This document shows, one piece after another, positions 40,739-53,487 of a stretch of 64,000 nt of DNA. The stretch spans positions 98,738 through 162,737 of the forward strand of contig CAJNYU010003342.1 in the NCBI GenBank assembly GCA_905331475.1, in the 5' to 3' direction. Made by a program: the position numbers and the translations under genes. How positions within the stretch are numbered: the first letter of the stretch is position 1; each line of letters begins with the position of its first letter. The notes below the pieces were generated by a model. That model was not told the origin of the DNA and did no database searches. It worked only from the letters and a program-made list of their open reading frames with translations. This DNA is from Rotaria socialis. Lineage: Eukaryota; Rotifera; Eurotatoria; Philodinida; Philodinidae.

Positions 40739-43700
40739 TTTGTTGTGTTGAGTTTACAAAACCAGTTGTTTTTCTTTTCAGCCAAAGTGTCTTGTTACAA
40801 AACTCACTTGATGCGTTCAATTCAAAGAATAAATCAATGAATGAAATGAGAAGCTATCTAAAGTATTCCTGTATATGGCTTGGATAAATAATATCTGGAT
40901 TGTTGGATTAAAAATAAAAATGAAACTAATAACATGTCGTGTTGTGGTAGATAAATCAAGAGTGAAGAGTGTGTACGTGTATTTTAAGTGCGCGCGATCT
41001 TTTATTTCCTTCTAGTGAAAACAGAAACCGATGAAACTTTCTGTCATATTTATTACAATTTCTTATATCGCACTGCGCGGTTCAAGATGAAGAAAAATAA
41101 TGATGCACAAGCAGATCCGTGTAGATGCGCAGAAACTTACAAGAAGCAGTAGATATTTCAGTATGTTTTTTTCTTCTTCTTTCGCTTGATTTACCTTCAC
41201 AACTATAGGAGCATTTGTTGAGCTTTGATGATGAATTACATAGATGGAGGATAAGTAGTAGATATTTACAACACATTAGCGTCAGAGAGCAAAGCGAGAA
41301 TTTAAATAATAAAGTTTGAATATTATATTTTCTCATTTGCTGAATAAATTATATGATTACTTAGTTCATTGATCAGTCTTTTGTTAGCCTATATCAACAC
41401 GGATAAAACACAGCACGTCAGGATGTGACGAAGATTGATTGGATAAGCATATCATATTTGATCCGCAAATAAACTTCGTGGAACTATTGATAAAAATATC
41501 TATTATTATTAAATAAATAAAAACAATACTCGAAAGAGCAATGTCTTATTCTAACCTCTCTTTTCTTTCAAATTTTTTTTTATTTCACTTTGTATAACAT
41601 TAAAATTAGCGGTGCCATAAAAAAATTTAAAAGACATCATGTGTTCAATTGGTACAATTAAAATAGTTCATTATTTTCAAGGACATATTACACGACAAAG
41701 ATTAAATATCAACTTCAAAAGGTTTCCAGGTGACATTTCACGAGTAGAGATCATCGATGTATCTTTTTTCTTTTACTTGAATCGCTTGTCAGCCACTGAT
41801 AGCAGACTAAGCAACTCTTCATTTTTTCTCAACACGATTAAATGATCTTGAATATCGGATTGCATGAAAAATATAAACCAGATGCTCTCTGTTAAAATGA
41901 CGATCACCAAAAATTCGATTATATGCATTTCAACGACGAAACTTACGAGGTCAGGCGATCGGAAGTCATTCGTCAACCTTCATAAATATTATTTTAAGAT
42001 GCATTACATCAATCTTAGATGGATGTTAACATTTATTTTCAAATGACAACGGTAGTTTTGCATCAATTACATTTTGAAAACAGTATGTTTCTTTCTCAAT
42101 TGGTTTAAGTCCAACCTATTCTTGAATAAATGATTTGGATGATACTCGAGATATATATTTACATTAAAAAATAGCACGTCATGATTGTAACTGTATTTTT
42201 ATTCATAATTACCTTCTTATTCATTCCATTATCCGATCAAACAACTACGTCTCATTGTTAATTAGGATTTTTTTTAATATCGCTTATTGAGGTCTTGAAA
42301 AAGCTAACTTTTTATCGTTTTTCTCTCATAATTAAACAGGAGATGTCTTCAATGAAAAATCAAACCGCTATTAACATAGAGCGATTATGCAAATACATCA
42401 AGAAAAGAAAAACAAAGATAATGTGAATATATTTGAGTAGTTCTATTTTGAAATTACTTTCCTTCAGTTATTGCATTTGACCAATAGTTCGACACGAATT
42501 TATTTGTAAAGTAACTTTTGTGCATGAAAAAGTCTGTGGCACTGAACTTTAGTCTTGTGAGTTCGAGATCTTGCGACCTCACACAAAGCTTATGCGTTAC
42601 CTTCTTAAAAAGCAACTTTCTTAAAATCACATGGAAAATTTATCTCTTATTGCATCTTTATACCCAATATTCCTTGCCAAACTGCAATTGTTGGTTCGAT
42701 GAATACCGTCGCCTATACAATCATGCGATAATAGGTTACTTATTTTAGTGATCAAAGAAACTTCAACAAAAGCACATGAAATTTTGTTGGAAGAACTATG
42801 AGCTTGTCAGTAGAAAACCATATACATAACAATAGTTTGTGTTAATAGTGGGACCCATATGTTTATAAATATGACTATAGGCCTTCGTACTGTTTGCATT
42901 TCGACAGTTTATCAAGTTCCTTCCGTTAATGAATACTCATTGATGTTGTTTGCTCCGTTAATATTTTGCATGTCACAAAATTTGCTCAAATTTATTAATA
43001 ACACTATGCACACATTGAAAGAAGGGCTTATGATAAAACTTCAAAGATAAGAATTATTTCGAATAAAATATTGTTGTTAAATTAGTGAGTTATAGGCAAA
43101 CTATATTCGCCTTTAAAATTATGCATTTCAGCGATTCTCAATCGTCGTAGTTTCATAATTTCCTGTTTATTTCTTTTTTAAAAGAATCAAATCCATCGAA
43201 GGTTTGGCAAGTAATTTTAATCTTTCAGATATTGAGTGTACTCTTCTAAGAGAGCAAAGCATTCAATAAATAAAAACCAGGACTATTCTCGAAAACAAAA
43301 CAAGCATCGGAATGATTTTCTTATAATGAGGACCCATTGAAATAGATGTGGGTACCATAAACATCGTTTTAATTTCTCAAACAAGGATAAATACCAACAA
43401 CAAAAAGACACATTTTCTTGTCAATCAAATATGATCAGTATTATTCGTACAAATACTCTATCGTTGCATCATAGTTTATTAAAAGAACCATTATTGATTT
43501 TTTACATAAAACAATCCAAGGATCAAATAAAATAATCAAGATCATTTTCTAATAGTTTTTATAGAACATTACTATAAACAATTTTAGCTTAAACAGTTTT
43601 TACAACTCTCATCAGAGTTGTAAAAACTGTTCAGTGGGATGAATGTGTTAAAGTTCCACTGTGTTTTTCTTTTCAGACTTGCGTCGTCTTTCTTCTCTTT

Positions 43701-44934
43701 AATTACAAGTTTTTCTCCAAACCAAACATTGCTCTATGTCAGTACGTTGATCTGTATGCTGCGCACAATTCATATATGTGCCCTAACAATATGACGTAGA
43801 GCAAGTTAATTATTGGCCAAATAGAAAATTTTGTTTCCTTATGTTAAAAATGCAATGTATATACTATACTCGGGTTATAGCTTCGAAGAAATATTTCAAA
43901 AAGAATCATTGTTTACAATTTTACGATCAATATGTAGAATCGTTTTGAAGAGTATCGATCAATTTATATGCACATGTATAGCAAAGATTCGTGTTCCATG
44001 TTGAATATCGATAGTACGAATGTGCACATCATTCGGTATTTTATTCACTTGCTCTCTAAGAACTATTGTTTCTAAATAGGAATAGAAGATGGTACATCAT
44101 TATTTCATTTCCCTTCATTATAAAAACTAATATTAGTCTCTGGTTATCTATGTAAAATATCCGGCTAAATAGTACTTATCCATTGTCGGCACATGTTAGG
44201 TTAGTATTATTGACTTTTCCACGTCTAATCATTTCATTTGTCGAAAAATGTATGAGATCACCACACGAATCTTGGCTATATCTTATCGACTGTTATGTTT
44301 CATTTGTACCAGCAATGTCAACGTTTGTAAGCTTCGTTTTACCATCGAATAGTTATAAGCGTGAATTTCGTTTGAGAATTCAAGTTTTAATTGGACGCTA
44401 TCGTTTACACGCCATAACCAATTTTTCACAAAATTACTTTCGATAAACTTCAGTCGTTTTCGTTAATTGTTCTTCATGAAGCAAAATTTCATAAATTATA
44501 AAAAATATTGCCTGATTCTGTATAAACATATGATCAATATTTTTTTAAATTAAAATTTTGTGTTAACAGCTAATTAGACAAAAATGCAGCTATCTTTCAC
44601 AAGATTTGATGTATATAAAATTCGAACGTAGATATTACCTTCGCTAGCAGGCCCATACGAACACTCGCCGTTTTATTTCGATAGGCTTTAATATCTATAC
44701 ATTCAACAGTGTGTGTGTGTATAGAAAATTCCATTAGCCTGCCTTATGTGATTATGACATTAGTTAGTCGATTATAATATGAAATATCAATAGATCAGAA
44801 TTTTAATTGCAATAATTACAACAACGAAAAGAGCAATAATGTAATCTTATAAAAAAAAAAGAAATAATCGGACGGAAAGAAAGAAACAAAATAGTACATC
44901 GACGTTTCACACCGGGATCCTGTCCCTGCATTAC
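40739..44934. other. 4.2-kb gene-free region
   Basis: No exon chain or family match on either strand. Open frames such as 42859-43050 and 44183-44446 (+) are short and lack recognisable content. A perfect 18-bp-arm hairpin lies at 43592-43631. It should contain the promoter of the TH1-like gene near 40.8 kb and the nicastrin 3' UTR near 44.9 kb. Confidence 0.5.
43592..43631. repeat. Perfect hairpin, 18-bp arms, 4-nt loop
   Basis: AACAGTTTTTACAACTCT (43592-43609) and its exact inverse complement (43614-43631) flank the loop CATC. It is isolated in a gene-free region. It could be a small-RNA-type stem-loop, a terminator-like structure or a palindromic insertion scar; the sequence alone does not decide. 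Confidence 0.85.
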
Positions 44935-47113
44935 TTATGATGATGAAGGTTGCAAAAGACTAATCTTTGTATAATAACGTAAGATTAAACAGACAATAAA
45001 TGAAGTTAAAAGTAGTAAAATACCAACAACAAGCGTAACTATTTCATGTTTTCTTGTTGGAATAATAAATAATCGCAAGCTAATAGTTGACCATCGACTT
45101 TCAGTCCATACTGGATAAGTTGTTTGTGATAAATCATAATTATCAATAACAAATGCTGGTGACATCGATGATACAGATCGTGAATATGATCGTACACAGT
45201 ATCCAGAAAAGAATGCGTCAGACATGATAGACGGTGTATATCCGCCAACATATGTGTACGAACGGAAAGTATCATTTTTTGAGAGTTGTTCACATGCTTT
45301 CTCGGTTAGATTCATTGTATCAAGCATGCGATCGCGTAACAAATAGCTGAGTATATTTTGTACGAAAGGAAATGTTACTGTTGATGATATTGGATCAGTA
45401 TTGATTGAAAATGGTAATGATGTTTCATTGAATGGATCGAATCCATTTCCAGTTGTTTGATTTGTTACATTGTGAATGAGAGGACAATTAATATTTTTCA
45501 AAACACAATAAACAAGATTATTAATAATTTCTTGTTTAATAGTTACATTCATTGTCGAACCTACAAAGAACTCGATCAGCGTTTGAGCAAAGGGTTCAAC
45601 AACACGTTTGACCCATTGACTAAATTCAGTCGTACTGTTATATTCTAACGAAGAAATATTGATTGCTAACGTTGAAGGATCGTCAAAGAATGAATGATAA
45701 TAATGATTTGATAATTCGTTTTCATGATTTGATGTAAGTATATAAGCAGGAAACGATGATGAAGATGTTTCACGAAGAAAGATTTGTGAAGATGCTGGCG
45801 GAAGTGGAGAATCAGGCATCGCTGAAACAATCATTGGATTATTTTGCTTAAGTGTATCGATAAATGTTTGATTAACAAGTGCTGATGGATATGCATAAAG
45901 CTAAAATTTCGATAAAACAAAAAACAATAAGCTACCGGAGATTGTGATTGCGAGAAAATGATTTACTCACTGAAAGTTTATCAGTTAAACTTAATGATTG
46001 AAATTCAATAATAGAATGAATATGTTCAGAACGAATAGGGTCTTCATTTCGATTACCCGTTGGAAAATTTCCATTTTTCATATCAAACAAAAATTTAAAC
46101 GAAGCAGAATAATCGAGTGCATCACCGTCAAGTGTCACGAATATAATTTCTTTGTCTTGTTGATTGAATTCATTTTGTTCTTGTCCAATAAGATGTGCAA
46201 GTGAAAGAAATATTATAAGTGCTGTAGCTGGTTGTTGAGCACCGCCTGTCGTACCTTTTGCTTTTAAAAACATTTGAAAACTATCCGTAGCGGCTAAAAT
46301 AAGAATTACTGATTTCGGTTGACGTAGTTTTGGTGCGATTGTCAATGATTGTGGCAATTTACTGTAGATATTACGGCCACCAACAGGATCACACATTGTT
46401 TCTGCAGAATCAATGAATGAATGCGATATACCATTCCTGCGCATACATGTTTTCGATGTATGTGCTGCGTTTTGAAATGTGTTTAATTCGAGACCACATG
46501 TTGGTGTCGATTGGCTAATATTAAATTGTCGATAGAATTTTACTAATCGCTCATAATCTTCTTGTTCGTCAATGAACATCATTGGAAATGGAAATGAACG
46601 AAAAAATAAGCCAGTTCCTTGTGGATTCCAATTCACAACTTGCGTTTGATTTAAATAATATGAATAACGATGGTTAGGAGACTGATCATCCTGTGAAAAA
46701 TAATCAGGACGAGATGAACTTGATTTTAAATAAAGTAGAAGACCATTGAGTTTTGAACCAAGTGAAGTCATCAGTTTATCAACATAAGAGGCGGTGAATA
46801 AATTAACATTGAGCGCAACAATAAATGATCTATAGGAATCGATTAGTTTAGTATCCGTAATATAGGAATTAAATTCTTGATCATTATCAATCATATACAT
46901 TCGTCCAGAATTTCCACTCGTAGACGATTGACAACCAATTTCATGTGTGCCATTAAGGCGACGAACACAGGAACGTGCACGATCAAATGACACATACATT
47001 TGATCAGCTATACGTTTCGGTTGTACACAAGAAACACTCATCACACATAATAGAAGATTCACAAATACAAACGAAAGATGCATTCTTATCTGAAAAAGTG
47101 AAGCTATCATCAT
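44935..47113 (-). CDS. NCSTN: Nicastrin, gamma-secretase subunit
   Basis: Two exons, 45971-47113 and 44935-45900, give 702 aa (human nicastrin is 709). Nicastrin is the large type I glycoprotein subunit of gamma-secretase, which cleaves Notch and APP in membranes. Visible: an N-terminal signal peptide (MHLSFVFVNLLLCVMSVSC region), a Cys-containing lobe (RRLNGTHEIGCQSS), the aminopeptidase-like fold segment IIFVTLDGDALDYSASF, PPASSQIFLR, many N-x-S/T sites, and a single C-terminal membrane helix (VTLVVGILLLLTSFIVCLIL) with a short tail. The family's DYIGS motif reads DYSAS, and the preceding GET reads GDA, so the Glu implicated in gating substrate access appears as Asp. ATGs at 47113, 47110 and 47083 are all possible starts; the outermost is used. 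Confidence 0.93.
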
Positions 47114-48025
47114 TTACGAAATTTACTATGATTATTCTTTCTAGATCGAACATTGAACGCTGGTTATGATATACACTCAGTGCAAAAAAAAAGGAACGAA
47201 TAGAGATGAAATACTTGATCTCATTTTACCGAGAAAACAAAAGAATCAGAGGATTTGCAACGGTTAAATAATCATCTCTTCGTCAAGAATGACTAAATCA
47301 AGTGCTTGATTTTATATAAATAACTCATTCAATCGAGCAAACAATAAGGTAAGAGAATTTTCTCGACCTTGCGTTGCAATTTACCTATATCTTCAATACA
47401 CTTTTTAGTATCTTCTTCAATCATTACGTATACAAGATAACGATATTAACCTTTTTCTTTTAACAAGAGATGATTAATGAAATAAAAATATTAGTGCAAA
47501 GTACCTTTTTGTAGATTTTTTAAGAACAAAATTCATCTTTATAATATCAAATCCCAGCGAATAATTTGGATACCTAAAAATGATTTTTGACAGTGCATAT
47601 AACTTTATTTACCCGTGCAAATATATCTAAAGAGAATAAAGGCAAAAAAATGCAAGCAAAATTTTAAGCGAAAATCTTTCTAAAGTAACGAAATAATCAA
47701 ATATATACACAAGTCTCTCACTCATTCATTCGCACCTTTCGTAGATATCTATTGATGGTCCAAATACACCTATCATAACAGCGTAACATGAGAGCTAGGA
47801 CAGATGGCGTACTATTTGAACACACCTAGAATTTGTCACGAAGGTGTTGCGTAGGTTATATCACTTACTATGGCTGATGGAATAATTCAGATTTACTGCT
47901 CACTTTAGTGATCGTTCGTAAGCAATTTTTATAGCAAAATTTGAGAAAACACCGAGAGCTATGATTCATGCAAAAAAAAGTCAATGATGCGAAATATATT
48001 TTAATAGTCGTTTCTTTTTAGAACT
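47114..48025. other. Intergenic region between divergent genes
   Basis: About 0.9 kb separates the nicastrin start (- strand) from the TMEM216 start (+ strand), so it should hold both promoters. No specific motif identified. TTTCTTTTTAG just before the TMEM216 ATG may be the acceptor of a 5' UTR intron. Confidence 0.5.
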
Positions 48026-48523
48026 ATGATTCTGACCGTTTCTGATCAATCAAGTACTGCTCTTCACATTCTTCTACATTGCAATATCGCTTATTCAATA
48101 CTGTGGTTTATTCTTGAAATTCTAATTTTTATTTTTAAATTCTACCATTTAGCATATGCTCCTAATGCATTTGGTGTTGAAATTTCTTCTGTATTTATGC
48201 TCCTCTTTAATGAATGTATTCGACATTATTTTGGGATCAAAGGCAATTTAATGTTACAAACTGTTCTTCTGATTATTTTTATTATATACGGAATTTTTTG
48301 TGCAGTTGGCTTCGTCTTCTTTCTTATATTGCAATCGTACGTTACGCGTTTAGAAGTTCTACTTTCAGGAATAGGTTTAGCATTGATTTTGATTGGAATT
48401 ATACTCAGCATTATAACACTTATTCGTGATAGCCGACCGATGCCTGTATTAACAAGAGAGCAGAAGATCGTACGATTACATCAAGCACAAAAACGATTTC
48501 AAGAATCGATTCAAAATGAATAG
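48026..48523 (+). CDS. TMEM216: TMEM216-like ciliary transition-zone membrane protein
   Basis: Single-exon frame of 165 aa, close to the human length (145). TMEM216 belongs to the Transmemb_17 family with TMEM17 and TMEM80 and acts in the MKS/B9 complex at the ciliary transition zone. Visible: four hydrophobic segments; the conserved cytosolic piece FNECIRHYFGIKGNL between segments 2 and 3, comparable to IEVIRLFFGTKGNL; and LQSYVTRLEVLLSGI before the last segment, comparable to LQTYVLRLEVIMNSI. A charged C-terminal tail follows. The second match favours TMEM216 over TMEM17. The absence of introns is unusual among its neighbours. Confidence 0.85.
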   Translation: MILTVSDQSSTALHILLHCNIAYSILWFILEILIFIFKFYHLAYAPNAFGVEISSVFMLLFNECIRHYFGIKGNLMLQTVLLIIFIIYGIFCAVGFVFFLILQSYVTRLEVLLSGIGLALILIGIILSIITLIRDSRPMPVLTREQKIVRLHQAQKRFQESIQNE

Positions 48524-49562
48524 CGTCAAAATGTACAGTAAAATTACGATATTTCTTCATATCTATGGTGCGCAATATTCATAATTATTGTTTCGTGTCG
48601 TTTTTTTCTTCAGCACGAATTTTAATGTAGTACATCTATGTGTTTTTTTCCTTGATAATAATCTGCAATAGAACCTTTTGGGAAGCAATATTTGGTACTC
48701 TATTAAATAATATAGAAAGCTATGGAAGAGAAAGGCCAGAAACTAAATATTTTAATTCAACAAGCAACATCATTGAGTAATATTTGTGAATCTGCTTATA
48801 TTAGAAGAGACTACAGTCACTATAAAATATTTTACTAAAGTTGATCTTAAAAATGGATTGGCATGTTTTTTGCAAACTTTCTGCTTTTATGAAGTCTCAG
48901 ATTAGTTCTGGTAAAATTTATTATGGCTCAGAATGTGCTATTGAGTAACAAGATTAAATTAATTTGTTTCAAACATGTACGACAACGTCAATAATATCAA
49001 GAATCAATCAAAAATTATTCAAAAGTAATATCAATTGGCCATCGGGGAAAACTTTTGATTTTGATCTTTACAATAGTTTACTTGGTGATTCAGATTTGTT
49101 AGAGTTGAACTCAGACAACGTCTTGAGAAGCGTGATTAAATAGAAATGAAACTTGTAATTCAAAATCTAAAATAATTATAAGATGCAGAATTAGGTATCT
49201 CGTTGGAAGAGACAAAACGCGTTCTCGATTGATTGATGATTATTCTACATTCGAACTATAGGCAGATCAATACTACATTCAACGTAAGAGAGGTTATCGG
49301 TGGTCGGTTGCTTTTTATAGTCTTCATTTGAATTTCCACTAATAGAATATATTAATGACTATGCATGCAATGATGATAAACGCATAGCTACATTACAAAA
49401 CAGAAAAAAGAGAAAAAAAAGAAAAACAGTTTGAATTTTGACAAAGAACATTGAACAAAATGATAATGCATAACCAACGAGAAAAAAAACTGTACACAAT
49501 ATTTTTTTCACAAATAGCTGAAACACTAAAAGAAAAAGAAGGTAAGGGAATTTGATAATGAT
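48524..49562. other. 1-kb intergenic region between convergent genes
   Basis: 3' flanks of TMEM216 (+) and Nkx6 (-). AT-rich, with no gene or notable repeat recognised. Confidence 0.5.
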
Positions 49563-52114
49563 TTAATTTGAATTTGAATCTGATTCAATGGTCGGAATTG
49601 ATCCATCGCTTCTTTGTTGTTTATTTCGTTTACTGGATGGTCCATGAATTTCAGCAGCATGTTTCTTCCGCCATTTTGTGCGTCTAAAGATTTATATAAA
49701 TATGTTTTTTTTTTTAAATCAAAATTTTTAGAAATATTTTACCTATTTTGAAACCAAACCTAAAATAGAATTGATGAAAATAGATATTTCTAGAAAAAAA
49801 AAAAAAAAAAAAGATCTTACTTTTACTTGTGCTTCACTCATAGCTAATTGACAAGCAAGTCTTGATCGTTCTGCTCCAGCTAAATATTTTGTACTTTCAA
49901 ACATTTTTTCTAATGCAAATATTTGATGTCCAGTAAATGTTGGTCGGCTACTTTTACGTTTCATATCTTTTGTTGATTCAATACCACTCATCATACTGGA
50001 ATAATTCGTTACTTGAGAATTATCAATAGGAACACCTAAATAGATATTTTGCTTTCATGAGATATTATTTGTTTATAAAAGAAAGCGATCGGAGTTAACG
50101 GCTTATTAATAACCATTTGTGTGCGTGTGTATTATAAACACACTCGAGATAGAAGAAGAAGAAAAAGAAGAAAAAAGTCAAAACAAATTGTTCAAAAGGT
50201 TGACGTGCTCCTTGATGATGCCATCGATTATTGTGCTCATATTGATCTCGTTTTCGTGTGAGTGCGCATTTGAATGTGTCTCTGAACGTTTGATGAACAA
50301 TGTCACGGAGCATCATGGCAAAATCACTTTTCGATCGATCATCATATGTGTATAATTATCAATTAGATTATCATAGTAGAATGAAAACTTGACTTAAAAT
50401 ATTATTAATGATAGGTTACTCGTGTAAAATATCAATTTTCATATTTTTAGTTTCTACACCTTACCATTAAAGTGATGTCATCGATTTCTAATGATACATG
50501 TCAATAAAAAAACAAAAACAAAAAAGAGAATCAGCGATTTTCGATTACTGAAAATTCTAATGAGAAGCCCAACGAAATTTTTTATGTATATTTTTTTGTT
50601 TTGATTTTCAATGGTTCATTGACAATGATAGACATTTTCGGCGGAAGCGGCTTTCTTGTTTTTTTTTGTACAATATTACTCGTCTAGTTTATTGCTATTA
50701 GCATCCGCTTTTTTTCTTTCTCTCCCTCTCTCTCTCTCATAAGATGATTCGACTCGTTGCATATACTTTCTGTTGATATATCTTCGTAGAAAAATATTTA
50801 GTTTCTCCTTCACGAAAAAAAAATAAATGTGTCATTTGCTGCTCATTAAATATGTGTATACATATGTGTGTGTGTGTGTGTGTGCGTCGATGTCATTAAA
50901 AAAAAGTCAAAATCTATGCCCTGTTTAAGGTGTGAAACAAAAATGTGGTTCGTGAATGTGATAACAAACCAATTGAGCAATGTCAAAGATATTCGTCACG
51001 CCCTTTTGCTTTAGGTATTGAAATTGTGAGGACAAAAAAGAGAAAGTCCAAGCACGTGTGATATCCACTGCTGGTGCCATCGAATGAGTTGATGCGGTTA
51101 AAAAACGATTAAAATAACAACAGACCAATTTAAGTTGTGTGACAAATTGGCTCTCAATCATGCAACGTCTGGTGTTGATCGATCGACTGAAATGATGCGA
51201 TCATATATTCATACAAATGTTGCCTATTAGATCAAACTCAAATGTCATTTAATATAAAACAGTATAATGGCATGAATTTTTTTAATATTCTAACAAAACA
51301 ACAATCAACAAAAGAAGAAACGGAAGTCTATTGTCAAATGTCTTTCTTTGTATTACATAACAAACGAGCTAGTGAGAGGCAACGAGAGAGAGAGAGAGCG
51401 AGAGAGCATCATGGCATTACGAGAAATGTGCAAATGTAATGCGCTAGCAACAAATATTATAAATCATCCTTCCAATCATTGAATATCCATTAAGGCAGAG
51501 AAAATGAATGAATGAATGAATGAATCTATATATATATGTATAATGTACACGTTTAATACCTATGAACAAGTTCTTCTCTATACAATAGGATGTTATAAAT
51601 GATTTCGAAATATTTTACCTTTTGTTGAATGTTGTGGATGCCATGCGGAGGTGTTCGAAGTTGTTGTTTGTCCCCCCATTGGCATTTGTGACCAATCATC
51701 TCGAGGTAGAAAATTATTTGATGTTGGTGTTATAACAGATGGATGCTGATGATGATGATTTTGTTGGATATAATTAAATTGAGCTAAATTTAATGTTGCT
51801 GCTGATGTTGGATGTGGACGTGAAAGAAGAACATCATTAGATGATGGTGGTGAACTGCCTGAACTTGAACTGCATGCACTTGAATCGAAAAGAACTTTAT
51901 GTGCTGCTGGTTGTTGAGTATAGGAAAGTTTATCTATTCCACCATTTATTGATGACGATGACGAGGAGAAAAATGAAGGTAGTGGACTACCAGAAAACCA
52001 AAAATTAGGTTGATGTTGACTTGATGTTGTTGCAGCTGATAACATTATATCATCAGAGAATAATGGGTCTTCAATAGAAGATGATGGTGTGGGCCAACTA
52101 GATGTTAGTATCAT
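49563..52114 (-). CDS. NKX6: NK6-class homeobox transcription factor
   Basis: Four exons: 51619-52114, 49821-50035, 49743-49759 (17 nt), 49563-49683, giving 283 codons (282 aa). The homeodomain is diagnostic of NK6: [31 protein letters not shown], then [17 protein letters not shown]. Nkx6 factors pattern neural progenitors and endoderm. The N-terminal part is Ser/Pro/His/Gln-rich low complexity. It includes [10 protein letters not shown] and DDWSQMP, but I do not identify an eh1 repressor motif with confidence. The recognition-helix region is split by two introns, leaving a 17-nt exon that encodes VWFQN plus part of Arg. The 1.58-kb first intron (50036-51618) is long for this window and rich in microsatellites, a plausible location for regulatory sites. 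The ATG at 52114 follows an acceptor-like TGTATAG, so a 5' UTR intron is possible. Confidence 0.95.
50864..50884. repeat. (TG)n microsatellite in Nkx6 intron 1
   Basis: Run of about ten TG units in the long first intron. CT-rich (50722-50739) and GA-rich (51383-51398) runs lie nearby. Confidence 0.8.
51504..51523. repeat. (GAAT)n microsatellite in Nkx6 intron 1
   Basis: Five consecutive GAAT units shortly 3' (in plus coordinates, upstream) of the first-exon donor. Confidence 0.8.
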
Positions 52115-52401
52115 GCTATACAAAATAAAACTAGACCTTATATTTTTTTAATAATATAATGATATTGACTTACCACAAAATAAAATACTCGAATATTGTC
52201 TCTTTATCTTTAAGCGATGTGTTATTAGTTTTTAATACTTAGACGAGAAGAGAGAAGAGAGAAATATATTTATGATTATATTTCCGTTCGAACAATTAAT
52301 CAAGTGTTTCTTGTCGTCGCGTCTCTTTTGACGATGTGTATGATGTGTGTGCGTCTCTATATGTGTGAATCGCTTTTCGATAGATAATTCGATTTGTTCT
52401 T

Positions 52402-52405
<4 letters not shown>

Positions 52406-52436
<31 letters not shown>
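52406..52436. repeat. (CT)n microsatellite upstream of Nkx6
   Basis: Fifteen or so CT units about 300 bp upstream of the Nkx6 start codon; polypurine on the coding strand, GAGA-like. Any regulatory role is speculation. Confidence 0.8.
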
Positions 52437-52441
<5 letters not shown>

Positions 52442-52828
52442 CTTCTCTTTCTGCCCTACCTTTTCCTTTTCTTTTTTTTCTTAATGGATATCATTTCTTT
52501 TTTTTTCCTCTCCTCATATCAACTTATAGAACGGATCGATTTTTCATTGGTTGGATACACTAAGAATTTCTATTCGTTCCAAATCTTTTCCGTTGAGATA
52601 GAAAAACAAGATAAAATGCTTTTTAGTGTCTTCCTACGAGACTATTATTCAAATTATGCAAATTTTTAGAATATTCCATCTTTTCAAACGTTAATAACTA
52701 TTCATCAATCATTTGTTCCTTATTTTGTTTTATGATGATTATCAGATATTAAAGGAGACACTTTTTTTCTTTTTTTTTTGAGAGTCTATTCTGTGCTTTA
52801 GAAACATATGTTTGGCAACAATTAATAT

Positions 52829-52864
52829 ATGTATGTATGTATGTATGTATGTATATATATATAC
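52829..52864. repeat. (TATG)n / (TA)n tract
   Basis: Six tandem TATG units running into TATATATATA. Confidence 0.8.
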
Positions 52865-53487
52865 ATATTTCTTTCTACTATTGGCCCTATAAACACTCTC
52901 ATATAGCAGCCCATTTGCATACCGTACTGTGTTGTATATGCTTACTAAGCACAACGATCGAAGAAATCAAATCGCAATTATGTCCATCGCTCGTCGTTCT
53001 ATCGCATAAACAAGGCGAACGCGAGAAGAGATGTGTCAAAAAGAAAAGCTTTACGAATAATGAATACAAAAGCAACTAGTACACCATTGAAGAATGCTTG
53101 AAAGAGTTTAATTGTAGAATATAACCATTTGCTTTAAATCTTAATACATCGTACAACTAGAAAAGAAAAATCTATTCTCGTCGTTTAGTAGATTTCTAAT
53201 GATTTGACCTCGAAAGATATTTATATTCAAATGGAAAATTTGAATATCATTTTGCTTTCTTTTTCTTTCTCGAACGAGATTGATCGATCGTAAAACATTT
53301 GTTTTCTTTCGAAAAGGAAGCAACACTTGATGAATCCTTTGGATTTTTTCCATTTCAATGATTTAATCTTTCCTATCGATACCTTTTTTTTTTATTGAAT
53401 CATAAAATCAAGGAAGACATTAAAATCACATAATGCAAAAAAAGCAGTAGAATAAATCACATAAATTAAATTGTGGTTTTGTCCTTT

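Larger units (their letters stand above)
52115..53487. other. Nkx6 upstream region with microsatellites
   Basis: 1.4 kb between the Nkx6 start and the stop of the GST gene, both on the - strand. Contains (CT)n at 52406-52436 and a (TATG)n/(TA)n tract at about 52829-52864. No coding frame supported. Likely holds the Nkx6 promoter. Confidence 0.5.
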
